Positions 1-8,326 of a stretch of DNA of 14,092 nucleotides are shown here, in pieces. Numbering within the stretch: the first letter of the stretch is position 1; the number at the start of each line of letters is the position of its first letter. Below the pieces are notes generated by a model, which did no database searches, was not told where the DNA came from, and worked only from the letters and a program-made list of their open reading frames with translations. Source of the stretch: Blautia sp. (GTDB lineage Bacteria > Bacillota > Clostridia > Lachnospirales > Lachnospiraceae); assembly GCA_017420455.1 (NCBI GenBank), contig JAFOJB010000190.1, forward strand, positions 1-14,092, in the 5' to 3' direction. Position numbers and translations under genes: made by a program.

Positions 1-423
1 AGAGTAAAACGTCGTAAACAGTTCCGTGGCTCCATGAAAGGGAAAGCCCTTAGAGGCAACGTAATCAATTATGGCGAATGGGGTCTTGTGGCTGCAGAGC
101 CCTGCTGGATCAAATCCAACCAGATCGAGGCAGCCCGTGTTGCCATGACCCGTTATATCAAGCGTGGTGGTAAAGTCTGGATCAAGATCTTCCCGGACAA
201 GCCTGTTACTGCAAAGCCTGCTGAAACCCGTATGGGTTCCGGAAAAGGAACACTTGAGTATTGGGTAGCAGTAGTAAAACCCGGCCGTGTAATGTTCGAG
301 ATCGCCGGCGTATCTGAGGATATTGCCCGCGAAGCATTACGTCTGGCTATGCACAAGTTACCCTGCAAATGTAAAATCGTTTCTCGTGCAGACTTAGAAG
401 GCGGTGATAACAGTGAAGATTGA
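1..423 (+). CDS. rplP: 50S ribosomal protein L16 (uL16), 5' end outside window
   Basis: L16 sits in the large subunit near the A site and peptidyl-transferase centre, where it helps position the elbow of A-site tRNA. The frame is open from base 1, beginning [20 protein letters not shown], which matches the basic L16 N terminus a few residues after its usual start. About five residues are therefore missing upstream. The 140 visible residues include the conserved [19 protein letters not shown] segment and end in the usual [17 protein letters not shown] tail, close to the normal length of about 144. The ATG at position 34 is internal and is not the start. The gene's last bases contain the ribosome binding site and start of rpmC, so the two overlap and are probably translationally coupled. 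Identity is very secure; only the start is unseen. Confidence 0.97.
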   Translation, partial: RVKRRKQFRGSMKGKALRGNVINYGEWGLVAAEPCWIKSNQIEAARVAMTRYIKRGGKVWIKIFPDKPVTAKPAETRMGSGKGTLEYWVAVVKPGRVMFEIAGVSEDIAREALRLAMHKLPCKCKIVSRADLEGGDNSED

Positions 424-622
424 TAAATTCGTAGAAGATTTGAGAGCAAAATCCGCAGATGAACTGAACAAGGACCTTGTTTCTGCTAAAAAAGAACTGT
501 TTAATCTGAGATTCCAGAATGCAACGAATCAGCTGGACAATACCGGACGCATCAAAGAGGTCCGCAGAAACATTGCCAGAATCCAGACCGTAATCACTGA
601 AAAGGCTCTTGCTTCCAAATAA
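413..622 (+). CDS. rpmC: 50S ribosomal protein L29 (uL29)
   Basis: L29 is a small helical-hairpin protein at the rim of the peptide exit tunnel next to L23, where trigger factor and SRP dock. The product is 69 residues. It contains the family signature [20 protein letters not shown] and the C-terminal [18 protein letters not shown] helix. I place the start at GTG 413, inside rplP, because an AAGGCGGTGA Shine-Dalgarno-like run at 398-407 is suitably spaced and the protein then begins [10 protein letters not shown], as expected. An in-frame GTG at 404 would add three residues but overlaps that binding site. The 11-base overlap with rplP suggests coupled translation. Confidence 0.95.
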   Translation: MKIDKFVEDLRAKSADELNKDLVSAKKELFNLRFQNATNQLDNTGRIKEVRRNIARIQTVITEKALASK

Positions 623-638
623 TTAGGAGGAAACTATC

Positions 639-893
639 GTGGAAAGAAATCTGAGAAAGACCCGTGTGGGTAAGGTTACGAGCAATAAGATGGATAAGAC
701 CATCGTCGTTGCCATCGAAGACCATGTAAAACATCCTCTTTACAAAAAGATCGTGAAGAGAACATATAAACTGAAGGCTCATGACGAAAACAATGAGTGC
801 AGCATCGGCGATACCGTAAAGGTAATGGAGACCAGACCGCTGTCGAAGGATAAGAGATGGAGACTGGTCGAGATCGTTGAGAAAGTGAAATAA
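639..893 (+). CDS. rpsQ: 30S ribosomal protein S17 (uS17)
   Basis: S17 is a primary 16S rRNA-binding protein of the 5' domain with an OB fold. The 84-residue product has the signature [12 protein letters not shown] (residues 13-24) and the IGDTV and [11 protein letters not shown] motifs (56-60 and 64-74), all typical of bacterial S17. The start is GTG at 639, preceded by AGGAGG at 625-630 with about 8 bases of spacing; no ATG lies near the expected N terminus. It lies 16 bases after rpmC and 13 before rplN in the conserved order L16-L29-S17-L14. Nothing about the protein is unusual. Confidence 0.97.
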   Translation: MERNLRKTRVGKVTSNKMDKTIVVAIEDHVKHPLYKKIVKRTYKLKAHDENNECSIGDTVKVMETRPLSKDKRWRLVEIVEKVK

Positions 894-906
894 GGAGGAG
901 ACCAGT

Positions 907-1275
907 ATGGTTCAGCAGGAAACAAGACTCAGAGTTGCCGATAACACTGGTGCAAAAGAAATCCTTTGTATTCGTGTCATGGGCGGTTCGACCAGAAGAT
1001 ATGCCAATATCGGAGACACCATCGTTGCTACTGTCAAAGATGCAACACCAGGCGGCGTTGTAAAGAAGGGCGATGTTGTTAAGGCTGTCGTTGTCCGTTC
1101 TAAGAAGGGTGCTCACAGAAAAGACGGTTCCTATATCCGTTTTGACGAGAACGCAGCCGTCATTATTAAGGATGACCTGACCCCGAGAGGAACTCGTATC
1201 TTTGGACCGGTTGCCAGAGAGCTTCGTGAGAAGAAGTTTATGAAGATCGTTTCCCTGGCTCCGGAAGTATTATAA
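907..1275 (+). CDS. rplN: 50S ribosomal protein L14 (uL14)
   Basis: L14 lies at the subunit interface, contacts L19 and 23S rRNA, contributes to intersubunit bridges and is the docking site of the silencing factor RsfS. The product is 122 residues, exactly the usual bacterial length. It shows ADNTGAKE at 11-18 and [14 protein letters not shown] at 94-107, both hallmarks of the family, and ends in SLAPEVL. It is preceded by AAGGAGGAG at the rpsQ stop. It marks the start of the spc-type section. Confidence 0.98.
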   Translation: MVQQETRLRVADNTGAKEILCIRVMGGSTRRYANIGDTIVATVKDATPGGVVKKGDVVKAVVVRSKKGAHRKDGSYIRFDENAAVIIKDDLTPRGTRIFGPVARELREKKFMKIVSLAPEVL

Positions 1276-1288
1276 TGGAGGGCGCCAA

Positions 1289-1600
1289 ATGTCAGCGATG
1301 AAAATTAAAAAGGGTGATACGGTTGTCGTGATCGCCGGTAAAGATAAAGGTAAAGACGGAAAAGTCATTTCCGTAAATACGAAGGACAATACCGTTATTG
1401 TTGACAACGTGAACATGGTGACAAAGCACACCAAACCGTCCGCAGCAAATCAGAACGGCGGAATCGTTCAGAAAGAAGCTCCTCTTCATATCTCCAACGT
1501 GATGCTTCTGGCAGATGGAAAGCCCACCAGAGTAGGCTTCAGAATGGATGGAGACAAGAAGGTCCGTTTCGCAAAGAAAACCGGAAAGGCTATCGATTGA
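1289..1600 (+). CDS. rplX: 50S ribosomal protein L24 (uL24)
   Basis: L24 is an early assembly initiator that binds the 5' end of 23S rRNA and later lies beside the exit tunnel. The 103-residue protein has an N-terminal KOW motif (roughly residues 5-33, with [16 protein letters not shown]) and the family signature [16 protein letters not shown] at 57-72. ATG 1289 is chosen over the in-frame ATG 1298 because GGAGGG at 1277-1282 is 6 bases away from the former and 15 from the latter. It lies 13 bases after rplN and 21 before rplE. Confidence 0.96.
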   Translation: MSAMKIKKGDTVVVIAGKDKGKDGKVISVNTKDNTVIVDNVNMVTKHTKPSAANQNGGIVQKEAPLHISNVMLLADGKPTRVGFRMDGDKKVRFAKKTGKAID

Positions 1601-1621
1601 TCGAGAGAGGAGGCATGACAA

Positions 1622-2161
1622 GTGAACAGATTAAGAGAGTTATACAAAAATGAGATCATGGATGCCATGACCAAGAAGTTCGGTTATAAAAATGTTATGG
1701 AAGTGCCGAAACTCGAAAAAATCGTTGTGAACATGGGCGTTGGCGAAGCAAAAGAAAACGCCAAGCTTCTGGATGCTGCCATGGCAGATATGCAGCTGAT
1801 CACAGGCCAGAAACCGGTTTCCACAAAGGCAAAGAAGTCTGTGGCAAACTTCAAGATCAGAGAGGGTATGGCAATCGGCTGCAAAGTAACGCTCCGCGGC
1901 GACAAGATGTATGAATTTGCAGATCGTCTGATCAACCTGGCCCTTCCCCGTGTACGTGACTTCCGCGGTGTAAACCCCAACGGATTTGATGGCAGAGGAA
2001 ACTTTGCTCTTGGCATCAAGGAACAGCTGATCTTCCCCGAAGTGGAATATGACAAGATCGACAAGGTAAGAGGTATGGATATTGTGTTCGTTACCTCAGC
2101 GAAGACCGATGAGGAAGCGAGAGAGCTTCTGAGACTGTTCAATATGCCGTTTGCGAAATAA
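1622..2161 (+). CDS. rplE: 50S ribosomal protein L5 (uL5)
   Basis: L5 binds 5S rRNA with L18 and forms part of the central protuberance, contacting S13 across the subunit interface and P-site tRNA. The 179-residue length is that of Firmicute L5. Recognisable parts are the N-terminal [32 protein letters not shown] at 33-43, the P-loop-like region [11 protein letters not shown] at 107-117 and a C terminus ending [11 protein letters not shown]. The start is GTG 1622, 8 bases after GAGAGGAGG (1605-1613). Confidence 0.97.
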   Translation: MNRLRELYKNEIMDAMTKKFGYKNVMEVPKLEKIVVNMGVGEAKENAKLLDAAMADMQLITGQKPVSTKAKKSVANFKIREGMAIGCKVTLRGDKMYEFADRLINLALPRVRDFRGVNPNGFDGRGNFALGIKEQLIFPEVEYDKIDKVRGMDIVFVTSAKTDEEARELLRLFNMPFAK

Positions 2162-2195
2162 GAGACGCTTCGGATATCAATAGGAGGAAGAATTC

Positions 2196-2381
2196 ATGGC
2201 TAAGACAGCAATGAAAATCAAACAGAGTCGTCCGCAGAAATTCTCCACAAGAGAGTACAACCGCTGCAGGATCTGTGGCCGTCCCCACGCTTACCTGAGA
2301 AAATACGGAATCTGCAGAATCTGTTTCCGTGAACTGGCTTACAAAGGCCAGATCCCGGGAGTGAAGAAAGCTTCATGGTAA
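2196..2381 (+). CDS. rpsZ: 30S ribosomal protein S14, zinc-binding type (uS14)
   Basis: S14 is a late-assembling protein of the 30S head, close to S3 and S10. This is the short 61-residue zinc-ribbon form. Cysteines C24, C27, C40 and C43 form the CRIC-x12-CRIC-like pair of knuckles that hold one zinc ion. The C-terminal [18 protein letters not shown] is the normal end of the family. It follows rplE by 34 bases with AGGAGG at 2182-2187. The cluster therefore encodes the zinc-dependent version; zinc-independent S14 paralogues, where present, are usually elsewhere. Confidence 0.97.
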   Translation: MAKTAMKIKQSRPQKFSTREYNRCRICGRPHAYLRKYGICRICFRELAYKGQIPGVKKASW

Positions 2382-2456
2382 TCTTAAAACGCGAAAAATA
2401 AGTGATAATATTAAAGATAAATATGTCAAGTCAAGTCTAATCAGGAGGATACTAAC
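2382..2456 (+). promoter_or_regulatory. A/T-rich gap before rpsH with a possible extended -10 element
   Basis: This 75-base spacer is clearly more A/T-rich than the flanking genes. It contains TGATAATAT (2403-2411), which fits an extended -10 element (TGn followed by TAATAT). The -35 position, around 2383-2388, reads CTTAAA and is not a recognisable -35 box. AGGAGG at 2443-2448 serves rpsH. An internal promoter is possible but weakly supported; the spacer may simply be untranslated leader. Confidence 0.2.
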
Positions 2457-2858
2457 ATGACAATGAGTGATCCCATTGCAGATATGCTTACAAGAATCCG
2501 TAATGCAAACACTGCAAAACATGATACTGTAGACGTACCTGCTTCCAAGATGAAGATTGCGATCGCAAACATTCTTCTGGACGAGGGATATATCGAGAAA
2601 TACGACCTGATCGAAGAAGGCGTTGCAAAGACCCTTCATATTACACTGAAATACGGTGAGGATAAGAACGAAAAGATCATCACCGGACTGAAGAGAATCT
2701 CCAAACCGGGTCTCCGTATTTATGCCGGAAAGGATGAGCTTCCCAGAGTCCTTGGCGGACTTGGAATCGCTATCATCTCCACAAACAAGGGCGTTATTAC
2801 AGACAAGGAAGCAAGAAAGCTCCATGTTGGCGGCGAAGTTCTTGCATTCGTGTGGTAA
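2457..2858 (+). CDS. rpsH: 30S ribosomal protein S8 (uS8)
   Basis: S8 is a primary 16S binder of the central domain and, in E. coli, the translational repressor of the spc operon. The 133-residue protein shows [18 protein letters not shown] near the N terminus (residues 5-22) and the C-terminal [18 protein letters not shown] (103-120), ending [12 protein letters not shown] 2457 is 8 bases after AGGAGG. The ATG two codons downstream (2463) would give the more usual MSDPIADM start but lies 14 bases from the binding site. Whether this S8 represses the operon here cannot be read from the protein. Confidence 0.96.
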   Translation: MTMSDPIADMLTRIRNANTAKHDTVDVPASKMKIAIANILLDEGYIEKYDLIEEGVAKTLHITLKYGEDKNEKIITGLKRISKPGLRIYAGKDELPRVLGGLGIAIISTNKGVITDKEARKLHVGGEVLAFVW

Positions 2859-2927
2859 ATGTCCGGCGGGCAGCCATCCGGCGCCATTTTCATAGTTAAG
2901 ACAGATTTCACTGAAAACAGAGGAGCA

Positions 2928-2942
2928 GAGAAGAGGCTTCTC
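2928..2942 (+). other. small hairpin in the rpsH-rplF gap
   Basis: GAGAAG (2928-2933) and CTTCTC (2937-2942) form a perfect 6-bp stem around a 3-base AGG loop, about 30 bases before the rplF start. There is no U-run after it, so it is not a terminator. The whole gap is 113 bases, the widest in the rplP-secY section. A role in mRNA processing or start-site exposure is conceivable, but a chance hairpin is equally possible. Confidence 0.25.
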
Positions 2943-2971
2943 CGATAATCTAAGTAGTAGGAGGACAAATT

Positions 2972-3511
2972 ATGTCACGTATCGGAAGACTTCCGGTTGC
3001 AATCCCTGCCGGCGTAGATGTCAAGGTGGCAGAGGGAAATGTAGTAACGGTCAAGGGACCGAAGGGAACTCTGGAAAGAGCTCTTCCCACTGAAATGGAA
3101 ATCAAGATCGAGGAAGGCCATGTGGTCGTTTCAAGACCCAATGACCTGAAGAAGATGAAAGCTCTGCACGGTCTTACCAGAAGCCTGATCCACAACATGG
3201 TTGTAGGCGTGAGCGAAGGCTTCAAGAAGGAACTCGAGGTAAACGGTGTAGGATATAGAGCAGCAAAGCAGGGCAAAAAGCTTACCCTGAACCTTGGTTA
3301 TTCTCATCCGGTAGAGATGGAAGATCCTGAAGGCATCGAGACAGCAGTTGATGGCAACAAGATCATCGTATCCGGTATCAGCAAGGAAAAGGTTGGTCAG
3401 TTTGCAGCGGAGATCAGAGACAAGAGAAGACCTGAGCCGTATAAGGGCAAGGGCATCAAGTACTCCACTGAAGTGATCAGACGTAAAGTTGGTAAGACTG
3501 GTAAGAAATAA
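2972..3511 (+). CDS. rplF: 50S ribosomal protein L6 (uL6)
   Basis: L6 binds 23S rRNA domain VI near the sarcin-ricin loop and the L7/L12 stalk base, affecting elongation-factor action. The 179-residue protein has the two tandem repeats expected: [17 protein letters not shown] at the N terminus, [22 protein letters not shown] in the middle (91-112) and the C-terminal signature [13 protein letters not shown] (152-164). The start ATG has AGGAGG about 9 bases upstream. Its position between S8 and L18 is the canonical one. Confidence 0.98.
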   Translation: MSRIGRLPVAIPAGVDVKVAEGNVVTVKGPKGTLERALPTEMEIKIEEGHVVVSRPNDLKKMKALHGLTRSLIHNMVVGVSEGFKKELEVNGVGYRAAKQGKKLTLNLGYSHPVEMEDPEGIETAVDGNKIIVSGISKEKVGQFAAEIRDKRRPEPYKGKGIKYSTEVIRRKVGKTGKK

Positions 3512-3528
3512 TTAAGGAGAGTGAGAAA

Positions 3529-3897
3529 ATGATAAAGAAAGCATCAAGGGCGGAAATTCGTCAGAAAAAGCACAGAAGATTACGTCATAATATCAATGGT
3601 ACGGCTGCACGCCCCCGTCTTTGCGTGTTCCGTTCCAATAAGCATATGTATGCACAGATCATCGACGACAGTGCCGACAAGACTCTTGTATCTGCCTCTA
3701 CTCTCGAAAAGGATGTCAAGGCAGAGCTTACATATACAGATAATGTAGAAGCAGCAGCCCATCTTGGAACCGTGATCGGAAAGAAAGCCCTGGAGGCTGG
3801 CATCGATACCGTTATTTTTGACAGGGGCGGGTATATTTATCACGGAAAAGTAAAAGCACTCGCTGATGCAGCAAGAGAAGCAGGACTTAATTTCTAA
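3529..3897 (+). CDS. rplR: 50S ribosomal protein L18 (uL18)
   Basis: L18 binds 5S rRNA and, with L5, anchors it in the central protuberance. The 122-residue product has a basic N-terminal arm ([13 protein letters not shown]), [20 protein letters not shown] (28-47) and [20 protein letters not shown] (97-116), which are the conserved blocks of bacterial L18. A Shine-Dalgarno site AAGGAGAG overlaps the 17-base gap after rplF. It is followed 19 bases later by rpsE. Confidence 0.97.
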   Translation: MIKKASRAEIRQKKHRRLRHNINGTAARPRLCVFRSNKHMYAQIIDDSADKTLVSASTLEKDVKAELTYTDNVEAAAHLGTVIGKKALEAGIDTVIFDRGGYIYHGKVKALADAAREAGLNF

Positions 3898-3916
3898 GAG
3901 AGGGAGGAAATACAAC

Positions 3917-4426
3917 ATGAAACGCAATCTTATTGACGCCAGCCAGCTGGAACTGGAAGATAAGGTAGTTGCCATCAAGCGTGTTACAAAGGTTGTAAAG
4001 GGCGGTCGTAACTTTCGTTTCACCGCGCTTGTAGTTGTCGGCGACGGCAATGGACACGTTGGAGCAGGCCTTGGTAAAGCTGCTGAAATTCCGGAAGCAA
4101 TCCGCAAGGGCAAAGAAGACGCCATGAAGAAGCTTGTTACCGTTGCAAGAGACGAGCACGGTTCTATTACACATGACTTTATCGGGAAATTCGGAAGCGC
4201 AGAGATGCTGCTGAAGAAGGCGCCCGAAGGTACCGGCGTTATCGCCGGAGGTCCGGCACGTGCGGTTGTGGAGCTTGCAGGTATCAAGAATATCCGTGCA
4301 AAATGCATGGGCTCCAGAAATAAGCAGAACGTAGTTCTGGCTACCATCGAAGGCCTTCGCCAGCTGAAGACTCCGGAAGAAGTTGCCAAGAAGCGCGGCA
4401 AGTCTGTTGACGAGATCAGGGCATAA
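3917..4426 (+). CDS. rpsE: 30S ribosomal protein S5 (uS5)
   Basis: S5 lies at the mRNA entry side of the 30S subunit with S3 and S4 and affects fidelity and helicase activity; spectinomycin resistance maps to it in other bacteria. The 169-residue product shows the dsRNA-binding-like N-terminal domain with [20 protein letters not shown] (34-53), then [19 protein letters not shown] (106-124) and a C terminus ending [15 protein letters not shown] 3917 is chosen because GGGAGG lies just upstream and the protein then starts MKRNLIDAS; the reading frame extends further upstream only into rplR. Confidence 0.97.
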   Translation: MKRNLIDASQLELEDKVVAIKRVTKVVKGGRNFRFTALVVVGDGNGHVGAGLGKAAEIPEAIRKGKEDAMKKLVTVARDEHGSITHDFIGKFGSAEMLLKKAPEGTGVIAGGPARAVVELAGIKNIRAKCMGSRNKQNVVLATIEGLRQLKTPEEVAKKRGKSVDEIRA

Positions 4427-4440
4427 GGAGGAGAACAAAA

Positions 4441-4620
4441 ATGGCAGATTTAAAAGTTACATTGGTGAAATCTCCGATCGGTGCAGTTCCGAAGCACAGA
4501 AAGACGGTTGTTGCCATGGGTCTCACCAAAATGCATAAAACCGTCACCATGCCGGATAATGCTGCTACCAGAGGAATGATCCAGCAGGTACGGCACCTGG
4601 TAAAAGTGGAAGAAGCATAA
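4441..4620 (+). CDS. rpmD: 50S ribosomal protein L30 (uL30)
   Basis: L30 is a small protein bound to 23S rRNA domain II/V. The 59-residue product starts MADLKVTLVKSPIGAVPKHR and continues KTVVAMGLTKMHKTVTMPDN, the recognisable core of L30 including the VTLVKSPIG strand and the GLTKMHKTV turn. The length matches bacterial L30 (about 59-60). It sits 14 bases after rpsE with AAGGAGGAG at 4425-4433, and 18 before rplO, in the conserved S5-L30-L15 order. Confidence 0.96.
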   Translation: MADLKVTLVKSPIGAVPKHRKTVVAMGLTKMHKTVTMPDNAATRGMIQQVRHLVKVEEA

Positions 4621-4638
4621 GGAAGGGAGGCACCAGAC

Positions 4639-5079
4639 ATGGAATTATCAAACCTGAGACCTGCGATGGGCTCCAAGCACAGTGATAACTTCAGAAGAGG
4701 CCGCGGCCATGGTTCCGGAAACGGAAAGACAGCCGGTAAAGGCCATAAAGGACAGCTGGCACGTTCCGGCCATAAGAAACCGGGCTTTGAAGGAGGCCAG
4801 ATGCCTCTTTACAGACGTCTGCCGAAGCGCGGCTTTACCTGCAGGAACTCCAAGGAGATCATTGCGATCAACGTTGATGTCCTGAACAGGTTCGAGGACG
4901 GCACGGAAGTGAATGAGGAGATGCTCCTCGCTACAGGCACTATCAGCAAACCTGGCGATGGTGTAAAGATCCTTGGAAATGGCGATCTGACAAAGAAGCT
5001 TAATGTAAAGGTTTCCGCAGTCAGCGAGACAGCAAAATCAAAGATTGAAGCAGCTGGCGGTACAGTAGAGGTGATGTAA
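4639..5079 (+). CDS. rplO: 50S ribosomal protein L15 (uL15)
   Basis: L15 is a late assembly protein of the large subunit that threads a long basic, glycine-rich extension into 23S rRNA. In the 146-residue product this extension covers about residues 19-55 ([20 protein letters not shown], then [20 protein letters not shown]), followed by a globular C-terminal part. GGGAGG at 4625-4630 precedes ATG 4639. The stop codon TAA (5077-5079) shares its last A with the secY ATG in a TAATG overlap, so secY translation is probably coupled. Confidence 0.97.
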   Translation: MELSNLRPAMGSKHSDNFRRGRGHGSGNGKTAGKGHKGQLARSGHKKPGFEGGQMPLYRRLPKRGFTCRNSKEIIAINVDVLNRFEDGTEVNEEMLLATGTISKPGDGVKILGNGDLTKKLNVKVSAVSETAKSKIEAAGGTVEVM

Positions 5080-6395
5080 TGTTCGAAGACCTGAAAAATC
5101 TTTTCAGGGTCAAAGAAATGAGAAGAAAGCTTCTCTACGTACTTGGAATGATCTTTGTCATCCGTATCGGTTCTCAGCTTCCGGTACCTGGCGTAGACAG
5201 CAGCTTCTTTAAAGAATGGTTTCAGAGCAACACGGGGGACGCGTTCAACTTCTTCGACGCGTTCACCGGTGGTTCTTTTGAAAAGATGTCAGTCTTTGCC
5301 CTGAGTATAACACCGTACATTACTTCCTCCATTATCATGCAGCTTCTTACCATTGCAATACCTGCACTGGAAGAAATGCATCGTGATGGCGAGGAAGGAA
5401 GAAAGAAAATTACTGCCATCACTCGTTATGTGACGGTAGGGCTTGCTCTTTTTGAGTCTACAGCAATGGCAATCGGATTCGGCCGTCAGGGCCTGATCCC
5501 GCATATGAATTTCTTCAAGGGTTTCCTTGTTGTCGTATGCCTTACCTGCGGTTCCGCAGTACTTATGTGGATCGGTGAGCAGATTACGGAGAAAGGGATC
5601 GGAAATGGTATTTCCGTAGTTCTCTGTGTAAACATCATCTCCCGTGTCCCCAGCGACCTTGGTCTTCTCTATGAGAACTTCATCAAGGGCAAAACCATTG
5701 CGAAAGGCCTTCTTGCAGGTATCATCATCGCCGCGATCATTATCCTTGTGATCGTCATGGTCCTGATCCTGAATGGAGCGGAAAGAAGAATTCCGGTACA
5801 GTATTCCAGAAAGATGGTAGGAAGAAAGCTGATGGGCGGCCAGTCCACCAACATTCCTCTGAAGGTGAATACCGCGGGCGTTATCCCTGTGATCTTTGCC
5901 TCCTCTATTATGTCGTTCCCGTCGATTATCGCACAGCTTCTTGGAAAGGCCAACGGAACAGGAATCGGAAGCGAGATCTTAAGAGGTCTCTCCTCCAACA
6001 ACTGGTGCAACCCCAGACAGCTGCAGTACAGCTGGGGCCTGATCCTGTACATCGTGCTTTGCGTTTTCTTCGCTTACTTCTATACTTCCATAACCTTCAA
6101 TCCCCTGGAAGTGGCGGACAATATCAAAAAACAGGGCGGTTTTATCCCGGGTATCCGTCCCGGCAAGCCGACCTCCGATTATCTGACGAACATTCTGAAT
6201 TATATCGTATTTATCGGAGCTGTAGGTCTGATCATCGTCTGCATCATTCCGTTCTTCTTTAACGGAATCTTTGGAGCAAATGTTTCCTTCGGCGGAACCT
6301 CTATTATCATTATCGTAGGCGTTATCCTTGAGACTGTGAAACAGGTTGAGTCTCAGATGATCGTCAGGAATTACAAGGGTTTCCTGGAGAAATAA
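5079..6395 (+). CDS. secY: preprotein translocase subunit SecY
   Basis: SecY is the protein-conducting channel in the plasma membrane. It forms SecYEG, receives chains from SecA or from ribosomes, and opens sideways for membrane proteins. The 438-residue product has the ten expected hydrophobic segments, including about 18-38, 72-94, 148-166, 208-232, 266-288, 318-338, 373-394 and 406-422. Conserved motifs are [15 protein letters not shown] (76-90), [14 protein letters not shown] (166-179), the cytoplasmic loop [16 protein letters not shown] (235-250) and [13 protein letters not shown] (353-365), a loop important for SecA and ribosome contact. The ATG overlaps the rplO stop by one base; its binding site AGAGGTGA (5067-5074) lies inside rplO. 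Its place after L15 is the normal one. Confidence 0.98.
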   Translation: MFEDLKNLFRVKEMRRKLLYVLGMIFVIRIGSQLPVPGVDSSFFKEWFQSNTGDAFNFFDAFTGGSFEKMSVFALSITPYITSSIIMQLLTIAIPALEEMHRDGEEGRKKITAITRYVTVGLALFESTAMAIGFGRQGLIPHMNFFKGFLVVVCLTCGSAVLMWIGEQITEKGIGNGISVVLCVNIISRVPSDLGLLYENFIKGKTIAKGLLAGIIIAAIIILVIVMVLILNGAERRIPVQYSRKMVGRKLMGGQSTNIPLKVNTAGVIPVIFASSIMSFPSIIAQLLGKANGTGIGSEILRGLSSNNWCNPRQLQYSWGLILYIVLCVFFAYFYTSITFNPLEVADNIKKQGGFIPGIRPGKPTSDYLTNILNYIVFIGAVGLIIVCIIPFFFNGIFGANVSFGGTSIIIIVGVILETVKQVESQMIVRNYKGFLEK

Positions 6396-6409
6396 TATTC
6401 GCTTGCCTG

Positions 6410-6436
6410 AGGCTGCGGTGCGATGCATTGCAGCCT
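6410..6436 (+). other. 12-bp intercistronic hairpin between secY and adk
   Basis: The sequence AGGCTGCGGTGC (6410-6421) pairs with GCATTGCAGCCT (6425-6436) around a GAT loop. That makes 12 pairs, two of them G-U, with two further G-U pairs possible outside. No U-run follows, so this is not an intrinsic terminator. It lies 14 bases after the secY stop and 35 before the adk start. A role as an mRNA processing or stability element separating secY from adk levels is the simplest guess. Confidence 0.55.
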
Positions 6437-6471
6437 TGATGTCATATAAGGAAACAAGAGGAGGATATAAT

Positions 6472-7116
6472 ATGAAGATCATTATGCTTGGTGCACCTGG
6501 AGCCGGCAAAGGCACACAGGCGAAGAAAATTGCAGAAAAATACGGAATTCCGCATATTTCCACCGGAGATATCTTCCGCGCAAATATCAAGAACGGTACT
6601 GAACTTGGGAAAAAGGCAAAGACGTATATGGATCAGGGGCTCCTGGTTCCGGACGAGCTGACATGTGATCTGGTAGTAGACCGCATCTCTCAGCCGGACG
6701 CAAAGAACGGCTACGTACTGGATGGTTTTCCAAGGACCATTCCCCAGGCAGAGTGTCTGACAGATGCCCTGAATAAGCTTGGAAGCAGGATCGACTACGC
6801 CATCGATGTGGATGTACCGGATGAGAATATCGTAAACCGTATGTCCGGCAGAAGGGCCTGCCTGAAATGCGGCGCTACCTATCACATCGTTTACGCAGCT
6901 CCGAAAAAAGAGGGGATCTGCGATACCTGCGGGGAAGCTCTTGTGCTTCGGGATGACGACAAGCCGGAAACCGTGAAAAAACGTCTCACGGTATACCATG
7001 AACAGACCCAGCCGCTGATCGACTATTACAGTGCACAGGGTGTTCTGAAGACTGTCGATGGGACTAAGGACCTGGAGGAGGTTTTCCAGGAAATCGTCGG
7101 GATTCTCGGAGAATAG
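6472..7116 (+). CDS. adk: adenylate kinase, zinc-containing long form
   Basis: Adenylate kinase catalyses ATP + AMP = 2 ADP in the cytoplasm and balances the adenylate pool. The 214-residue product has the P-loop GAPGAGKGT (7-15), STGDIFR (30-36) in the AMP site, LDGFPRT (83-89) and the LID domain. The LID carries C130-x2-C133 and C150-x2-C153, the four-cysteine zinc site typical of Gram-positive enzymes. ATG 6472 follows AGAGGAGG at 6458-6465; upstream codons in the same frame (from 6403) lie in the hairpin-bearing leader and have no binding site. It lies 76 bases after secY and 10 before map. Confidence 0.97.
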   Translation: MKIIMLGAPGAGKGTQAKKIAEKYGIPHISTGDIFRANIKNGTELGKKAKTYMDQGLLVPDELTCDLVVDRISQPDAKNGYVLDGFPRTIPQAECLTDALNKLGSRIDYAIDVDVPDENIVNRMSGRRACLKCGATYHIVYAAPKKEGICDTCGEALVLRDDDKPETVKKRLTVYHEQTQPLIDYYSAQGVLKTVDGTKDLEEVFQEIVGILGE

Positions 7117-7126
7117 GAGAGTTTCT

Positions 7127-7888
7127 ATGTCAGTTACCATAAAGACAGAGCATGAAATCGAATTGATGAGACAGGCCGGACGACTTCTGGAGAAGGTACA
7201 TAATGATCTGGCCGGCTATATCAAACCGGGAATAAGCACCAGACAGCTTGACAAGATCGGAGAAGAGATGATCCGCTCGCTCGGCTGTGTGCCGAATTTT
7301 CTGAATTATAACGGCTTTCCCGGTTCTTTCTGTATCAGCCTGAACGATGAAGTGGTTCACGGAATACCCTCTGACAAAAAGATCATCCACGAAGGGGATC
7401 TGGTGAAGATCGATGCGGGACTGATCTACAGGGGATACCATTCAGACGCTGCCAGGACGTATGCGGTAGGAGAGGTATCAGAGGAAGCAAAGCAGCTTGT
7501 GAGGGTGACCAGGGAGTGTTTTTTTGAAGGACTGAAATTTGCCAGAGCCGGTAATCACCTGCATGATATTTCGAAGGCTGTCGGCGCGCATGCGGCAAAG
7601 TACAGATACGGTATTGTGCGTGATCTGGTGGGACATGGAATCGGAACACATCTGCATGAGGACCCGCAGATTCCGAATTTTCCCCAGAAAAGAAGAGGTA
7701 TCCGGCTTCTTCCGGGAATGACACTGGCAGTAGAACCCATGATCAATCTGGGACGCGCTGACGTAGCCTGGCTGGACGACGACTGGACGGTCGTAACCAT
7801 GGACGGCTCTCTCTCGGCGCATTACGAAAATACCATTCTGATCACGGAAGGGGATCCCGAGATCCTGACGCTTTCCGATCAGGTCTGA
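7127..7888 (+). CDS. map: methionine aminopeptidase, type I
   Basis: This enzyme removes the initiator methionine from nascent proteins after deformylation. The 253-residue product has the pita-bread fold signature and all expected metal and catalytic residues: H78, D96 (KIDAG), D107 (HSD), H170 (VGHGIG), H177, E203 (VEP) and E234 (HYENT). Length fits a type Ia enzyme without an N-terminal zinc finger. AGGAGA at 7115-7120 overlaps the adk stop, 6 bases before ATG 7127, so the two genes are tightly linked. The substrate pocket residues cannot be judged further by eye. Confidence 0.96.
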   Translation: MSVTIKTEHEIELMRQAGRLLEKVHNDLAGYIKPGISTRQLDKIGEEMIRSLGCVPNFLNYNGFPGSFCISLNDEVVHGIPSDKKIIHEGDLVKIDAGLIYRGYHSDAARTYAVGEVSEEAKQLVRVTRECFFEGLKFARAGNHLHDISKAVGAHAAKYRYGIVRDLVGHGIGTHLHEDPQIPNFPQKRRGIRLLPGMTLAVEPMINLGRADVAWLDDDWTVVTMDGSLSAHYENTILITEGDPEILTLSDQV

Positions 7889-7922
7889 TCCTTCGCTGCG
7901 GCAGAATACAGCGGGTATGGCC

Positions 7923-7940
7923 TGCATGGAGATCCGTGCA
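7923..7940 (+). other. hairpin in the map-infA gap
   Basis: TGCATGG (7923-7929) pairs with CCGTGCA (7934-7940) in seven pairs (one G-U) around AGAT. No U-run follows. The 88-base gap between map and infA otherwise contains only the infA binding site AGGAGG (7965-7970). No KOW-protein gene is present here. Confidence 0.35.
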
Positions 7941-7976
7941 TTATCCTTAATGGAACATCGATACAGGAGGAATATC

Positions 7977-8195
7977 ATGTCGAAATCTGATGTAATTGAA
8001 GTAGAAGGGACAGTTCTCGAAAAGCTCCCGAACGCCATGTTCAAGGTGGAACTGGAGAACAAGCATGTCGTGCTGGCGCATATCAGCGGAAAGCTTCGTA
8101 TGAACTTTATCCGGATCCTGCCGGGCGACAAGGTAACCCTGGAACTTTCCCCCTATGACCTTTCCAAAGGAAGGATCATCTGGAGAGATAAATAA
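7977..8195 (+). CDS. infA: translation initiation factor IF-1
   Basis: IF-1 occupies the A site of the 30S subunit during initiation and assists IF-2 and IF-3. The 72-residue product is an OB-fold S1-type domain. It begins [20 protein letters not shown] and includes [20 protein letters not shown] and [20 protein letters not shown], the conserved IF-1 core, at the exact usual length. ATG 7977 follows AGGAGG at 7965-7970. In-frame codons upstream back to 7917 lack a binding site and are not part of the protein. An intrinsic terminator follows 21 bases after the stop. Confidence 0.98.
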   Translation: MSKSDVIEVEGTVLEKLPNAMFKVELENKHVVLAHISGKLRMNFIRILPGDKVTLELSPYDLSKGRIIWRDK

Positions 8196-8196
8196 A

Positions 8197-8240
8197 GATC
8201 ATAAATAATGATGATCAGGAGGCGCTTCGGCGCCTCTTTT
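8197..8240 (+). terminator. intrinsic terminator after infA
   Basis: A G/C-rich stem, AGGAGGCGC (8217-8225) against GCGCCTCTT (8230-8238), closes on a TTCG tetraloop with a C-G closing pair, the very stable UUCG type. A short T-run ends at 8240. Immediately upstream, GATCAT (8197-8202) and ATGATC (8211-8216) form a second 6-bp hairpin abutting the first. The U-run is short (CUUUUGUU), so read-through into rpmJ is likely to some extent. Confidence 0.88.
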
Positions 8241-8270
8241 GTTACAGTCCACGGCCTCTTTGTATAACGT

Positions 8271-8320
8271 TGAAAAAAAATAAAAAAACACTTGCAAAAC
8301 CCAGGGGGAAGTGTTAGTAT
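8271..8320 (+). promoter_or_regulatory. housekeeping sigma promoter with UP-like A-tract, driving rpmJ-rplQ
   Basis: TTGCAA (8292-8297) and TAGTAT (8315-8320) are separated by exactly 17 bases and match the -35 and -10 consensus at 4 of 6 and 5 of 6 positions. Directly upstream of the -35, 8271-8289 is almost all A with one T and one C, resembling the UP elements of rRNA and ribosomal-protein promoters. Transcription would begin near 8327. A weaker overlapping candidate is TTGTTA (8239-8244) with TATAAC (8263-8268), spacing 18. Placement directly after a terminator supports a real start. Confidence 0.75.
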
Positions 8321-8326
8321 AACCTT

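Noticed and set aside
2859..2948. A 29-codon frame starting at an ATG directly after the rpsH stop (TAA-ATG)
   Set aside because: No binding site of its own and no recognisable sequence. Translation by coupling is possible but unsupported.
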